Of a DNA stretch of 64,000 nt, positions 40,578 through 49,406 are shown one piece after another. Source of the DNA: Zoogloeaceae bacterium (lineage in GTDB: Bacteria; Pseudomonadota; Gammaproteobacteria; Burkholderiales; Rhodocyclaceae); NCBI GenBank assembly GCA_024235655.1, contig JACKLY010000006.1:82311-146310 (forward strand), written 5' to 3'. Under the pieces are notes generated by a model. That model searched no databases and was not told the DNA's origin. It saw nothing but the letters and a program-made list of their open reading frames with translations. Position 1 is the stretch's first letter; every line of letters begins with the position of its first letter. Made by a program: the position numbers and the translations under genes.

Positions 40578-40654
40578 AGGCGCGTAGCTCAGTTGGTTAG
40601 AGCACCACCTTGACATGGTGGGGGTCGTTGGTTCGAATCCAATCGCGCCTACCA
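40578..40654 (+). tRNA. tRNA-Val (anticodon GAC)
   Basis: A 77-base cloverleaf. AGGCGCG pairs with CGCGCCT in the acceptor stem, the D arm holds GCTCAGTTGGTTAGAGC, the anticodon stem CCACC/GGTGG encloses TTGACAT, and the T arm has GGTTCGAATCC. The CCA end is encoded. Anticodon GAC reads Val codons GUC and GUU. Confidence 0.97.
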
Positions 40655-40666
40655 AAATACAAAAGT

Positions 40667-40688
40667 CAGAGCGCCGCTCTGGCTTTTT
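40667..40688 (+). terminator. Intrinsic terminator after tRNA-Val
   Basis: CAGAGC, loop GCC and GCTCTG followed by GCTTTTTTT. It separates the tRNA from thrS, whose ATG lies 20 bases on. Confidence 0.85.
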
Positions 40689-40707
40689 TTGTTTCTGGGG
40701 TCAAAGA

Positions 40708-42624
40708 ATGCTGATTATCACGCTTCCCGATGGTTCAAAACGAGAGTTCGCGCAAGCAGTTACTGTTGCCGAAGTAGCGCAAAGCATTGGTGCCGGTCTG
40801 GCGCGTGCTGCACTTGCTGGCAAGGTGGGTGATCGCCTGGTCGACACCAGCTACCTGATCGAGCAGGATTCGGATCTTGCAATCATTACCGACCGTGACG
40901 CTGATGGTCTGGAGGTTATCCGCCACTCTACGGCACATCTGCTGGCCTATGCCGTCAAGGAATTGTTCCCGGAAGCGCAAGTCACCATTGGCCCGACAGT
41001 CGACAACGGCTTCTATTACGACTTTGCCTATGCCCGGCCGTTCACGCCAGATGATCTCGCTGCAATCGAGAAGCGGATGAGCGAACTCGCCAAGCGCGAT
41101 ATCCCGATCTCGCGTGAAGTATGGAGCCGCGACGACGCGGTCAAGTTCTTCCTCGACATGGGCGAGAAGTACAAGGCCGAACTGATTGCCGCCATTCCCG
41201 CCGACCAGGACGTATCGCTTTACCGCGAAGGCGATTTCATCGACCTCTGCCGTGGCCCGCACGTGCCCTCTACCGGTAAGCTCAAAGTATTCAAGTTGAT
41301 GAAGGTGGCCGGCGCCTACTGGCGTGGGGATGCGAAAAACGAGCAGTTGCAGCGTATCTACGGCACCGCCTGGGCGAAAAAGGAAGATCTTGACGCCTAC
41401 CTGCACATGCTTGAAGAAGCTGAAAAGCGAGATCACCGCAAGGTGGGTCGCCATCTTGATCTGTTCCATATGCAGGAAGAAGCGCCAGGGCTGGTCTTCT
41501 GGCACCCCAAGGGCTGGGCGGTGTGGCAGGAGATCGAGCAGTACATGCGCCGCGTCTATCGCGACAACGGCTATCAGGAAGTACGATGTCCGCAGGTGCT
41601 CGACCGCACGTTGTGGGAGAAATCGGGTCACTGGGATAACTACAAGGACAACATGTTCACCACGGCGTCCGAGAATCGCGATTATGCGATCAAGCCGATG
41701 AACTGCCCGGGCCACATCCAGGTCTTCAACGCCGGCCTGCGTTCTTATCGTGAGTTACCGTTGCGCTATGGCGAGTTCGGTTCCTGCCACCGCAACGAGC
41801 CTTCGGGGGCGCTGCATGGGCTGATGCGCGTGCGCGGTTTCGTCCAGGACGACGGCCACATCTTCTGTACCGAAGACCAGATCCAGACGGAAGTGACGGC
41901 CTTCAACGACATCGTGCGCAACGTCTATGCCGATTTCGGCTTTGCCGACATCGCGGTGAAACTCGCGCTGCGTCCCGAGAAGCGCGTCGGTGACGACGCC
42001 GTCTGGGACAAGGCTGAACACGCGCTGCGCGAGGCGCTGCGTGTATCTGATCTGGAATGGGAAGAGTTGCCCGGTGAAGGGGCGTTTTACGGCCCGAAGA
42101 TCGAGTTCCACATCAAGGATGCGATCGGGCGTTCGTGGCAGTGCGGGACGATGCAGGTCGATTTCTCGATGCCGGCACGCCTGGGCGCCGAGTACGTCGC
42201 CGAGGACAATACGCGCAAAACGCCAGTGATGCTGCACCGCGCCGTACTTGGCTCGCTGGAGCGCTTCATCGGCATCCTGATCGAGAACTTCTCGGGGGCT
42301 TTTCCGCTCTGGTTGGCGCCCGTTCAGGCCATGGTGCTGAATATTTCGGAAAAACAGGCTGATTACGCTGAGCATGTGGCGCAAACGCTACGGAATGCAG
42401 GCCTGCGCGCCGATTCGGATTTGCGCAACGAGAAAATTACCTATAAAATACGCGAACATAGCTTGAACCGGATGCCTTATCAGATTGTCGTCGGCGACAA
42501 GGAAAAGGAAGCCGGGCTGGTGGCCGTGCGCACACGCGGAGGCCAAGATCTCGGGCAAATGCCCATTGAGGCCTTGGTTGAGCGACTTCTTGATGAGGTT
42601 GCTGGGCGGAGTGGCACGGCTTAA
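40708..42624 (+). CDS. thrS: Threonyl-tRNA synthetase
   Basis: A 638-residue class II synthetase. Domains in order: TGS (1-60, LPDGSKREFAQAVTVAEVA), the editing domain with HSTAHLLAYAVKELFP, the catalytic core with MNCPGHIQVF (zinc Cys) and GSCHRNEPSGALHGLMRVRGF (motif 2), motif 3 MLHRAVLGSLERFIGILIE, and the anticodon-binding domain. The editing domain removes Ser from tRNA-Thr. The start MLIITLPDG is chosen; the longer frame runs through the tRNA. It heads the translation operon with infC 26 bases on. E. coli ThrS represses its own mRNA; no clear operator is seen here. Confidence 0.97.
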   Translation: MLIITLPDGSKREFAQAVTVAEVAQSIGAGLARAALAGKVGDRLVDTSYLIEQDSDLAIITDRDADGLEVIRHSTAHLLAYAVKELFPEAQVTIGPTVDNGFYYDFAYARPFTPDDLAAIEKRMSELAKRDIPISREVWSRDDAVKFFLDMGEKYKAELIAAIPADQDVSLYREGDFIDLCRGPHVPSTGKLKVFKLMKVAGAYWRGDAKNEQLQRIYGTAWAKKEDLDAYLHMLEEAEKRDHRKVGRHLDLFHMQEEAPGLVFWHPKGWAVWQEIEQYMRRVYRDNGYQEVRCPQVLDRTLWEKSGHWDNYKDNMFTTASENRDYAIKPMNCPGHIQVFNAGLRSYRELPLRYGEFGSCHRNEPSGALHGLMRVRGFVQDDGHIFCTEDQIQTEVTAFNDIVRNVYADFGFADIAVKLALRPEKRVGDDAVWDKAEHALREALRVSDLEWEELPGEGAFYGPKIEFHIKDAIGRSWQCGTMQVDFSMPARLGAEYVAEDNTRKTPVMLHRAVLGSLERFIGILIENFSGAFPLWLAPVQAMVLNISEKQADYAEHVAQTLRNAGLRADSDLRNEKITYKIREHSLNRMPYQIVVGDKEKEAGLVAVRTRGGQDLGQMPIEALVERLLDEVAGRSGTA

Positions 42625-42650
42625 CTTTTGTCTATTGGGGAGCGAAGACC

Positions 42651-43181
42651 ATAGCACTGCAAAAAGCGCATCGCGTTAACGAAGAGATTAACGTACCGGA
42701 AATTCGTCTGATTGGTGAAGCCGGAGAGCAAGTCGGAGTCGTGAGTGTCAGAACGGCTATGCAAATGGCCGAAGAAGCAGGGGTCGATCTTGTAGAGATT
42801 GCTCCGCTGGCTCAACCGCCTGTTTGCCGGATCATGGATTACGGCAAGTTCAAGTATCAAGAGGCGAAGAAGGCACACGAAGCCAAGCTCAAGCAGAAGC
42901 AGGTGCAGGTCAAGGAAGTCAAGCTTCGCCCGGGAACGGACGAAAACGATTACCAGATCAAGCTCAGAAACATGACGCGCTTTCTTGAAGAAGGCGACAA
43001 GGTCAAGGTGACCTTGCGTTTCCGTGGGCGTGAAATGGCGCATCAGGAATTCGGCATGCGCCAGTTGGAGCGAATCAAGGCTGATGTGGAAGAAATCGGT
43101 CAGGTCGAGCAGATGCCGAAGATGGAAGGTCGTCAGATGATCATGATCATCGCACCGGCAAAGAAGGTTGTAACGAAGTAA
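42651..43181 (+). CDS. infC: Translation initiation factor IF-3 with AUA start codon
   Basis: A 176-residue IF-3. No ATG, GTG or TTG gives a full protein; the first standard start, GTG at 42738, would remove about 29 residues of the N domain. The frame reads ATA GCA CTG CAA AAA from 42651 with GGGGAG (42637-42642) 8 bases upstream, so ATA is the start: (M)ALQKAHRVNEEINVPEIRLI. The N domain (about 1-80) and the C domain (KLRPGTDENDYQIKLRN, VTLRFRGREMAHQEFG) are complete. In E. coli the rare AUU start lets IF-3 repress its own translation, and AUA should act likewise. Confidence 0.93.
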   Translation: MALQKAHRVNEEINVPEIRLIGEAGEQVGVVSVRTAMQMAEEAGVDLVEIAPLAQPPVCRIMDYGKFKYQEAKKAHEAKLKQKQVQVKEVKLRPGTDENDYQIKLRNMTRFLEEGDKVKVTLRFRGREMAHQEFGMRQLERIKADVEEIGQVEQMPKMEGRQMIMIIAPAKKVVTK

Positions 43182-43293
43182 GCAGCATCTGGCCTGTCGC
43201 CGAGTGGCGGCTGGCCAAATACAAGTGGCGTCGGGTAGTACAAGCGTTTCCGAGGGGAAACCACCTGGCGACATGACATTAAGGAGCATCCAA

Positions 43294-43491
43294 ATGCCCA
43301 AGATGAAAACCAAGAGCGGCGCCAAAAAGCGCTTCAAGGTGCGTGCCAGCGGCGGCATCAAGCGGGGTCAGGCGTTCAAGCGCCACATCCTGACCAAGAA
43401 AACCACCAAATCCAAGCGTCAACTGCGCGGCATGACTGGAGTCCATGATTCCGACAAGGCCCAGGTTCGCGCCATGATGCCCTACGCGTAA
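43294..43491 (+). CDS. rpmI: 50S ribosomal protein L35
   Basis: A 65-residue basic protein of the large ribosomal subunit. MPKMKTKSGAKKRFKV and AFKRHILTKKTTKSKRQLRG are the family signature. It starts at 43294 with AAGGAG upstream and lies 112 bases after infC, a leader that in E. coli contains the L20 repressor site. It is the standard partner of rplT, 12 bases on. Confidence 0.97.
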   Translation: MPKMKTKSGAKKRFKVRASGGIKRGQAFKRHILTKKTTKSKRQLRGMTGVHDSDKAQVRAMMPYA

Positions 43492-43503
43492 AGGAGAGCC
43501 GAC

Positions 43504-43863
43504 ATGCCAAGAGTAAAACGTGGTGTAACGGCGCGTGCGCGCCACAAGAAGATCCTTGTACAGGCCAAAGGCTATCGCGGCCGTCGCAAGAACGTCTATC
43601 GCATCGCCAAACAGGCGGTGATGAAGGCCGGTCAGTATGCCTATCGTGACCGCCGTCAAAGGAAGCGTCAGTTCCGTTCGCTGTGGATTGCCCGTATCAA
43701 CGCGGCTGCCCGTGAATTGGGTCTGAAATACAGCACGCTGATGAATGGTCTGAAAAAGGCTCAGATCGAAGTTGACCGCAAGGTGCTCGCTGATCTGGCA
43801 GTGTTTGACAAGCCGGCGTTCGCTGCCATTGCGAACCAGGCCAAGGCCAGCCTCGGCGCCTGA
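43504..43863 (+). CDS. rplT: 50S ribosomal protein L20
   Basis: A 119-residue protein needed early in assembly of the 50S subunit; it also represses the rpmI-rplT messenger in E. coli. MPRVKRGVTARARHKKI and AKGYRGRRKNVYRIAKQAV are the long N-terminal helix that penetrates the rRNA, and the C-terminal globular part has LWIARINAAARELGLKYS. An intrinsic terminator follows before pheS. Confidence 0.98.
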   Translation: MPRVKRGVTARARHKKILVQAKGYRGRRKNVYRIAKQAVMKAGQYAYRDRRQRKRQFRSLWIARINAAARELGLKYSTLMNGLKKAQIEVDRKVLADLAVFDKPAFAAIANQAKASLGA

Positions 43864-43900
43864 GGAAAAGCCTCTACGCCTGAACCCACTGGGTAAGAAA

Positions 43901-43926
43901 AAGGAGGCTTGCGCCTCCTTTTTTTT
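43901..43926 (+). terminator. Intrinsic terminator or attenuator between rplT and pheS
   Basis: AAGGAGGC, loop TTGC and GCCTCCTT with a long T-run. It lies 30 bases before the pheS start, so pheST is either separately promoted or served by read-through. No leader peptide rich in Phe is evident. Confidence 0.88.
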
Positions 43927-43956
43927 CGGTGAGCCCCAAACTGGACACATATCCAA

Positions 43957-45003
43957 ATGCAGAATCTCGACACTATCGTTCGTGAAGCCTGTGATGCTTT
44001 CGCAGCCACTCAGGATCCCGACATGCTGGAACAGGTCAAGGCCCGCTATCTGGGTAAATCCGGCCAGATTACAGAGTTGCTGAAAGGCCTGGGCAAACTG
44101 CCTCCAGAAGAAAAAAAGGAAGCGGGTGCTGCCATCAACCTGGCCAAAGTCTCGATTGAGACTGCACTGAATGCACGTCGCGAAGCCATTCGTCTGGCCG
44201 CACTGGAGGCACGCCTGGCAGAAGAGGCGCTTGATGTGACCTTGCCGGGACGGGGGGAGATGCGCGGGGGCTTGCATCCAGTAACGCGCACATTGGAGCG
44301 TATCGAAGGCCTGTTCCGTTCCATCGGCTTCGAAGTTGCCGACGGCCCCGAGATCGAAACTGATTTCCACAACTTCACCGCGCTGAACACGCCCGACGAC
44401 CATCCGGCGCGGTCGATGCACGATACCTTTTATCTGCAGGATGAAAGCGGCAAGGTCGCTGAAGGCATCCTGCTGCGTACGCATACCAGCCCGATCCAGG
44501 TGCGCTACATGCAGCAGCACGTGGAGAAGTACAAGCATCTCGAGACGATGCCCGAGATCCGCGTCATCGCGCCGGGCCGCGTCTATCGCGTCGATTCCGA
44601 CGCCACGCACTCGCCGATGTTCCACCAGGTCGAAGGCCTGTGGATCGGCGAGAACGTCAGCTTCGCCGACCTCAAGGGCGTGGTCGCCGACTTCCTGCGC
44701 CGCTTCTTCGAAAGCGACGATCTGCAGGTGCGCTTCCGCCCCTCGTTCTTCCCGTTCACCGAGCCTTCGGCTGAGATCGACGTCGCCTTCATGAGCGGCG
44801 CATTGAAGGGCCGCTGGCTCGAGATCGCCGGTTGCGGCATGGTGCATCCGAACGTACTGCGCCACGTCGGCATCGACCCCGAAAAGTACATCGGCTTCGC
44901 CTTCGGCATGGGGCCGGACCGCCTGACCATGCTGCGCTACGGCGTCAATGACCTGCGCCTCTTCTTCGATGGCGACCTCCGCTTCCTGAGGCAGTTTGTA
45001 TGA
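43957..45003 (+). CDS. pheS: Phenylalanyl-tRNA synthetase alpha subunit
   Basis: A 348-residue class II synthetase subunit with the catalytic site. An N-terminal coiled coil (about 1-100) binds tRNA. The catalytic core shows DDHPARSMHDTFYL (motif 1 region), RVIAPGRVYRVDSDATHSP (motif 2) and GMGPDRLTMLRYGVNDLRLF (motif 3). It works as an alpha2-beta2 tetramer with PheT. The stop overlaps the pheT start (ATGA), ensuring equal production. Confidence 0.98.
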   Translation: MQNLDTIVREACDAFAATQDPDMLEQVKARYLGKSGQITELLKGLGKLPPEEKKEAGAAINLAKVSIETALNARREAIRLAALEARLAEEALDVTLPGRGEMRGGLHPVTRTLERIEGLFRSIGFEVADGPEIETDFHNFTALNTPDDHPARSMHDTFYLQDESGKVAEGILLRTHTSPIQVRYMQQHVEKYKHLETMPEIRVIAPGRVYRVDSDATHSPMFHQVEGLWIGENVSFADLKGVVADFLRRFFESDDLQVRFRPSFFPFTEPSAEIDVAFMSGALKGRWLEIAGCGMVHPNVLRHVGIDPEKYIGFAFGMGPDRLTMLRYGVNDLRLFFDGDLRFLRQFV

Positions 45004-47375
45004 AATTCTCCGAATCCTGGCTCCGCACTTTCGTCGACCCGAAGCTCTCGGGCGAAGAACTGTCGCATCTCCTCACCATGGCCGGCCTCGAAGTCGAGGA
45101 AGAGGAAACCGTGGCACCCGTATTCAGCGACGTTGTCGTTGCGCAGGTGCTCGAAGTCAACAAACATCCCGATGCAGACCGCCTCAACGTTTGTCGCGTC
45201 GATATCGGCGATGGTTCGCCGAAGCAGATCGTCTGCGGCGCGCCCAACGTGGCTGCCGGCCTCAAGGTGCCGTGTGCGCTGGTCGGTGCCAAGCTGCCGG
45301 GCGACTTCGTCATCAAGCTGGCCAAGGTGCGTGGCATCGAGTCCTCCGGCATGCTCTGCTCGGCCAAGGAACTCGGCATCGCCGAAGACGCCTCCGGCCT
45401 GCTGATCCTGCCAGTCGATGCGCCGGTGGGGCAGAGCATCCGCCAGTACCTTGATCTCGACGATCGCCTGCTGACGCTGAAGCTCACGCCCAACCGTGCC
45501 GACTGCCTGTCGCTGACCGGGATTGCCCGTGAGGTCGCGGCATTGACCGGTGAAGCGGCGAGGTACATCACACCGCCCCAGGTGTCGGTCACGATCCCCG
45601 ATGTGCGGGAAATCATTCTGGATGCACCGGAGGCCTGCTCGCGCTATTGCGGCCGTATCATCACCGGTGTTGATGCGCGTGCTCCGACGCCGGAATGGAT
45701 GAAGCGCCGAATTGAGCGCTCCGGCATTCGTTCCATTTCTGCATTGGTCGATATCACCAATTACGTGATGCTGGAATTGGGGCAACCACTGCACGCGTTC
45801 GATAACACCAAGCTCTGTGGTGCCATCCATGCACGCATGGCTAAGCCGGGCGAAAAACTATTGCTGTTGAACGAGCAAACCATCGCTGTTGATGACGATG
45901 TGTTGATGATTGCTGATGATCAAAAGCCTTTGGCCATGGCAGGTGTGATGGGGGGGGAAGAAAGTGGCATCACGCTCGATACTAGCGAATTGTTCCTTGA
46001 ATCTGCCTATTTTTCCCCGACAGCGATTGCCGGGAGAGCTCGTCGCTATGGGTTTGGCTCGGATGCTTCCCATCGTTTTGAGCGTGGAGTTGATTTCGGC
46101 GCGACGCAAACAGCTATTGAACGGGCAACGCAACTGATTCTCGAAATCTGTAGTGGTGAGGCTGGCCCGCTGGTCGAGGCGGTTGCCGACCTCCCTCCAC
46201 GCCAGCCCGTTCGCTTGCGTGTGTCGCGCGTGGGCCGTGTTCTTGGGGTGCCGTTCTCTGCGGCAGCCATTGCCGATATTTTTACCAAACTCGGCCTACC
46301 GTTCGTGCAGACAGGGGATGAATTTGTCGTTACTCCGCCTTCCTATCGCTTCGATATCGAGATCGAAGAGGATCTGATCGAAGAAATCGTACGTCTGCAT
46401 GGCTATGACAACATTCCGGCGCCGGCACCAAAAGGCCGGTTGTCGATGTTGCCACAGACGGAATCGGCTCGGCATCTTTCAAATATCCGGCAAACACTTG
46501 CCAATAGCGGTTATCAGGAAGTCGTCAATTTTGCTTTTGTTGAGGAGAGCTGGGAATCGGATTTTTCCGGGAATGCCGATCCGATCCGTCTGGCCAATCC
46601 GATTGCCAGCCAGATGGGCGTCATGCGTTCCTCGCTGTTCGGTGGCTTGGTGGCCAATCTGGTGACCAACCTCAAGCGTAAGCAAGGCCGGGTTCGCGTG
46701 TTTGAAACGGGTCGTTGCTTTAAACGGGATAAGGTCGGCGTGCCGGTCGATGGATTCCACCAGCCCTGGCGTCTCTCTGCTCTGGCTTTTGGCGCTGCGC
46801 TGCCTGAACAGTGGGGCGTGTCCAGCCGGCAGGTCGACTTTTTCGATATCAAGGGCGACCTTGAGAAACTGCTGGCGCCGTTGGTAGCCAGCTTCGAGAA
46901 AACAACTCATCCGGCCTTGCACCCTGGGCGATCGGCCGCAGTCGTTCTGGATGGCGAAATCATTGGTGTTATTGGTGAGTTGCATCCAGCCTGGGTGCAA
47001 AAATACGATTTACCACATGCGCCAGTGGTCTTCGAACTGGAACTGGATGCGCTGAGAATGGCGACATTGCCGCAGTATGCCGAGGTCTCGCGTTTTCCCG
47101 CCGTTATCCGCGATATGGCGGTTGTCGTGGATCAGGAAATTGCCCTGAAAACCCTCCAGGATGGATTGTTTAAAAATGCGCCAGCCTTGGTAAAAGAGCT
47201 CAGGTTGTTTGACATATATACAGGTAAAGGCATTGATTCTGGTAAGAAAAGTCTTGCGTTCAGAATAGTTATGCAAGATACTCAAAGGACTTTGCAAGAC
47301 GCGGAAGTTGATGCCGCGATGCAACATTTGGTGGCATATCTGCAAAGCGCCTTTGCGGCGCAACTCCGTGTCTGA
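45000..47375 (+). CDS. pheT: Phenylalanyl-tRNA synthetase beta subunit
   Basis: A 791-residue partner of PheS. Domains in order: an N-terminal segment, an EMAP-II/OB-type tRNA-binding domain (about 40-150), B3/B4 editing domain (about 210-380, with FERGVDFGATQTAIE), B5 (about 400-470), a non-catalytic class II core, and a C-terminal ferredoxin-like anticodon-binding domain (about 695-791, with SRFPAVIRDMAVVVDQEIAL). It clears Tyr from tRNA-Phe. It is followed by ihfA 12 bases later, as in E. coli. Confidence 0.98.
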   Translation: MKFSESWLRTFVDPKLSGEELSHLLTMAGLEVEEEETVAPVFSDVVVAQVLEVNKHPDADRLNVCRVDIGDGSPKQIVCGAPNVAAGLKVPCALVGAKLPGDFVIKLAKVRGIESSGMLCSAKELGIAEDASGLLILPVDAPVGQSIRQYLDLDDRLLTLKLTPNRADCLSLTGIAREVAALTGEAARYITPPQVSVTIPDVREIILDAPEACSRYCGRIITGVDARAPTPEWMKRRIERSGIRSISALVDITNYVMLELGQPLHAFDNTKLCGAIHARMAKPGEKLLLLNEQTIAVDDDVLMIADDQKPLAMAGVMGGEESGITLDTSELFLESAYFSPTAIAGRARRYGFGSDASHRFERGVDFGATQTAIERATQLILEICSGEAGPLVEAVADLPPRQPVRLRVSRVGRVLGVPFSAAAIADIFTKLGLPFVQTGDEFVVTPPSYRFDIEIEEDLIEEIVRLHGYDNIPAPAPKGRLSMLPQTESARHLSNIRQTLANSGYQEVVNFAFVEESWESDFSGNADPIRLANPIASQMGVMRSSLFGGLVANLVTNLKRKQGRVRVFETGRCFKRDKVGVPVDGFHQPWRLSALAFGAALPEQWGVSSRQVDFFDIKGDLEKLLAPLVASFEKTTHPALHPGRSAAVVLDGEIIGVIGELHPAWVQKYDLPHAPVVFELELDALRMATLPQYAEVSRFPAVIRDMAVVVDQEIALKTLQDGLFKNAPALVKELRLFDIYTGKGIDSGKKSLAFRIVMQDTQRTLQDAEVDAAMQHLVAYLQSAFAAQLRV

Positions 47376-47387
47376 CAAGGAATAAGA

Positions 47388-47690
47388 ATGACGCTCACGA
47401 AGGCAGAACTCGCTGATCTTTTGTTTGAGAAAGTGGGTCTCAACAAGCGCGAAGCCAAAGATATGGTCGAGGCTTTCTTTGAAGAAATTCGTAATGCACT
47501 GGAACGTGGAGATGGCGTAAAGCTCTCTGGTTTTGGCAATTTCCAGCTGCGCGACAAGCCGCAAAGGCCTGGGCGCAACCCGAAAACGGGTGAGGAAATT
47601 CCGATTACCGCACGCCGTGTCGTCACGTTTCATGCGAGCCAGAAATTGAAGTCCGAGGTGGAAGCGTTCGACCGTGGAAATCAATCCTAA
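47388..47690 (+). CDS. ihfA: Integration host factor alpha subunit
   Basis: A 100-residue partner of IhfB. MTLTKAELADLLFEKVGLNKREAKDMV opens the fold, VKLSGFGNFQLRDKPQRPGR and NPKTGEEIPITARRVV form the DNA-binding arm with the intercalating Pro. It comes after pheT in the conserved order. It overlaps the following MerR-like gene by 17 bases. Confidence 0.97.
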   Translation: MTLTKAELADLLFEKVGLNKREAKDMVEAFFEEIRNALERGDGVKLSGFGNFQLRDKPQRPGRNPKTGEEIPITARRVVTFHASQKLKSEVEAFDRGNQS

Positions 47691-48045
47691 AGACATCTCT
47701 AGCGAAGCGCTGCCGCCGATTCCAGCCAAGCGCTATTTCACCATAGGTGAAGTGAGCGACTTGTGCGGTGTCAAGCCGCATGTGTTGCGCTACTGGGAGC
47801 AGGAATTCTCCCAGTTGAAGCCGGTCAAGCGCCGTGGAAATCGTCGTTACTACCAGCACCATGAAGTGCTCCTTGTACGACGGATCCGGGAGTTGCTCTA
47901 CAGCCAGGGGTTCACGATCAGCGGTGCGCGTAACCGGCTGGATGATGGTGCGCACGGCAGCCCGCAAGACAATGGACCTGAAGTTCTTTCGCCAGAATCC
48001 CTGCGTCTTGAATTAAACAAAGTAATCGACTTACTTCACGTTTGA
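47674..48045 (+). CDS. MerR-family transcriptional regulator
   Basis: A 123-residue regulator with a GTG start inside the end of ihfA. The N-terminal winged helix reads KRYFTIGEVSDLCGVKPHVLRYWE and FSQLKPVKRRGNRRYYQ, with the hallmark of the MerR family. A dimerisation helix and a short C-terminal region lacking metal-ligand cysteines follow. It is usually present between ihfA and tRNA-Pro in betaproteobacteria, and its target genes are not known from this sequence. Confidence 0.9.
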   Translation: MEINPKDISSEALPPIPAKRYFTIGEVSDLCGVKPHVLRYWEQEFSQLKPVKRRGNRRYYQHHEVLLVRRIRELLYSQGFTISGARNRLDDGAHGSPQDNGPEVLSPESLRLELNKVIDLLHV

Positions 48046-48070
48046 GTCGCAGCGCGCTTTCAGTTATACT
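48042..48070 (+). promoter_or_regulatory. Promoter of tRNA-Pro
   Basis: TTGAGT, a 17-base spacer and TATACT, with the tRNA 12 bases further on. It overlaps the stop codon of the MerR-type gene. Confidence 0.8.
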
Positions 48071-48080
48071 CCGCGCCTCG

Positions 48081-48158
<78 letters not shown>

Positions 48159-48172
48159 ATCGTTTCAAACAT

Positions 48173-48199
48173 AAAAGCCAATCTTCGGATTGGCTTTTA
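48173..48199 (+). terminator. Bidirectional intrinsic terminator after tRNA-Pro
   Basis: AAAAGCCAATC, loop TTCG and GATTGGCTTTT. It lies between the tRNA and the convergent glycine-zipper gene and can end transcription both ways. Confidence 0.9.
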
Positions 48200-48215
48200 T
48201 GTTTTCCGGGCGGGG

Positions 48216-48764
48216 TTATTTCTTGGCTTCGGTTTTTTCCAGTACCAATTGCCCGTCTTTTACCGGGATTTGAGTTCCCGGGTTGAAGGCCATCCGTACC
48301 AGCCCCTCCTTGCCATCAAGCCGATATGAAACATCGTAACCGAGACTCTTTTTTGAAGTGTCATAAACGGTTTTGCAACGTGTTTCCGTGGTGGTTACGG
48401 TGTCCTTTTCCTGCATGTTCTGCTGTACTTTGTTTCCAGCATAACCTCCGGCTGCAGCGCCAGCTACTGTAGCTACGGTTTTGCCGCTGCCTCTGCCAAT
48501 CGTGCTACCGAGGAGCCCACCTGCCACTGCACCAATTGCTGTTCCGGCAATACGATGCTCATCCTTGACCGGCGCCTGCTTCTTGACTTCAACTTCCTGG
48601 CAATCTTCACGCGGCGTCTTGACCGTTTCCGTAATTTCCTTGGCCGCAAGTACTTCGGCAAATTTCGGCTTGGTCATCGTCTGGTAGCCGGTAATGCCTG
48701 CTGCACCAACAGCGAGAGCAATTGCGCTGCCGAGAACAACGCCTTTGATCATTGAAGTGTTCAT
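48216..48764 (-). CDS. Glycine-zipper 2TM domain envelope protein
   Basis: A 182-residue protein. Hydrophobic residues 7-25 (KGVVLGSAIALAVGAAGI) form a membrane anchor or signal. The middle has the glycine-zipper pair GTAIGAVAGGLLGSTIGRG and ATVAGAAAGGYAGN, as in Rick-17kDa/SlyB-like envelope proteins. A C-terminal beta-rich region (GYDVSYRLDGKEGLVRM) follows. It lacks a lipobox Cys. It is probably in the envelope; its exact role is unknown. Confidence 0.85.
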   Translation of the reverse strand: MNTSMIKGVVLGSAIALAVGAAGITGYQTMTKPKFAEVLAAKEITETVKTPREDCQEVEVKKQAPVKDEHRIAGTAIGAVAGGLLGSTIGRGSGKTVATVAGAAAGGYAGNKVQQNMQEKDTVTTTETRCKTVYDTSKKSLGYDVSYRLDGKEGLVRMAFNPGTQIPVKDGQLVLEKTEAKK

Positions 48765-48851
48765 GTCAGGAGTCCTTCTTAGTTATGACTGCAATGATTC
48801 ATTCTAGAATCAATTCAGGGCGGAATACAGAGTGCGGTGTGGGGCGTGTTA

Positions 48852-49322
48852 TCAATGGTGCTTGCGGTGTTTGCTTTTCTCTCGCAAGACGACGCCAGGT
48901 AAGCCCAGTGCCTGACGAGAAAGCAGATCAGCCTCCCCGTTTTTGTGCCGTGGAATCCAAAAAATCCTGGCGCATTGGAAATGCTGCATTTTCTGCTGTA
49001 TGTCGGCAATGAGTGTGGCGAGTGGCTGGGCTGACGTGGTATCGCTACCGTTGATCCAGTCAGTCGCGGCTTTGCTGTCGGTGCTGAGGTGGATGGTTTG
49101 GCTGCCCGCAGTTAATGCCAGATCGAGCGCCAGAGATAGCGCATGGAGTTCTGCCTGATTATTACAGCCGCTGCGGCCAATCGCGAGGGACTTTTCCATG
49201 CGTGTGCCTTCTGGCGAGATCAGTACGATGCCGATGCCGATCTTTCCTGGGTTAGGTGCAGCCGAACCATCGCACCAGGCCTGCCAGCAGGCAGTCGACT
49301 CGTTGCAGGGATGTTCAGTCAT
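48852..49322 (-). CDS. RNase HI-like protein
   Basis: A 156-residue ribonuclease H-fold protein. Catalytic acids are visible: Asp in WCDGSAAPNPGKIGIG, Glu in NNQAELHALSLAL, Asp in LSTDSKAATDW, and Asp in HKNGEADLLSRQAL. The set of four DEDD residues is intact, so cleavage of RNA in RNA-DNA hybrids is likely. It differs from standard RnhA in lacking the basic protrusion and resembles the stand-alone reverse-transcriptase-like RNase H group. There is no reverse transcriptase near it. Confidence 0.87.
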   Translation of the reverse strand: MTEHPCNESTACWQAWCDGSAAPNPGKIGIGIVLISPEGTRMEKSLAIGRSGCNNQAELHALSLALDLALTAGSQTIHLSTDSKAATDWINGSDTTSAQPLATLIADIQQKMQHFQCARIFWIPRHKNGEADLLSRQALGLPGVVLREKSKHRKHH

Positions 49323-49406
49323 CGGCGGATTGTCCTTGGTGTTGCTGCACGGTTAATGCAGCGCTGTATGCGTAATGAAGCTGCTGGAAGCGTAGTCTGC
49401 TAACTG

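Noticed and set aside
42741..43181. Short version of IF-3 starting at GTG 42738 or later
   Set aside because: It loses part of the conserved N domain, while the ATA frame restores it and has the better ribosome binding site.
48852..49322. RNase H-like gene as part of a retron or other reverse-transcriptase element
   Set aside because: No reverse transcriptase or retron RNA is nearby; the neighbours are ordinary chromosomal genes.
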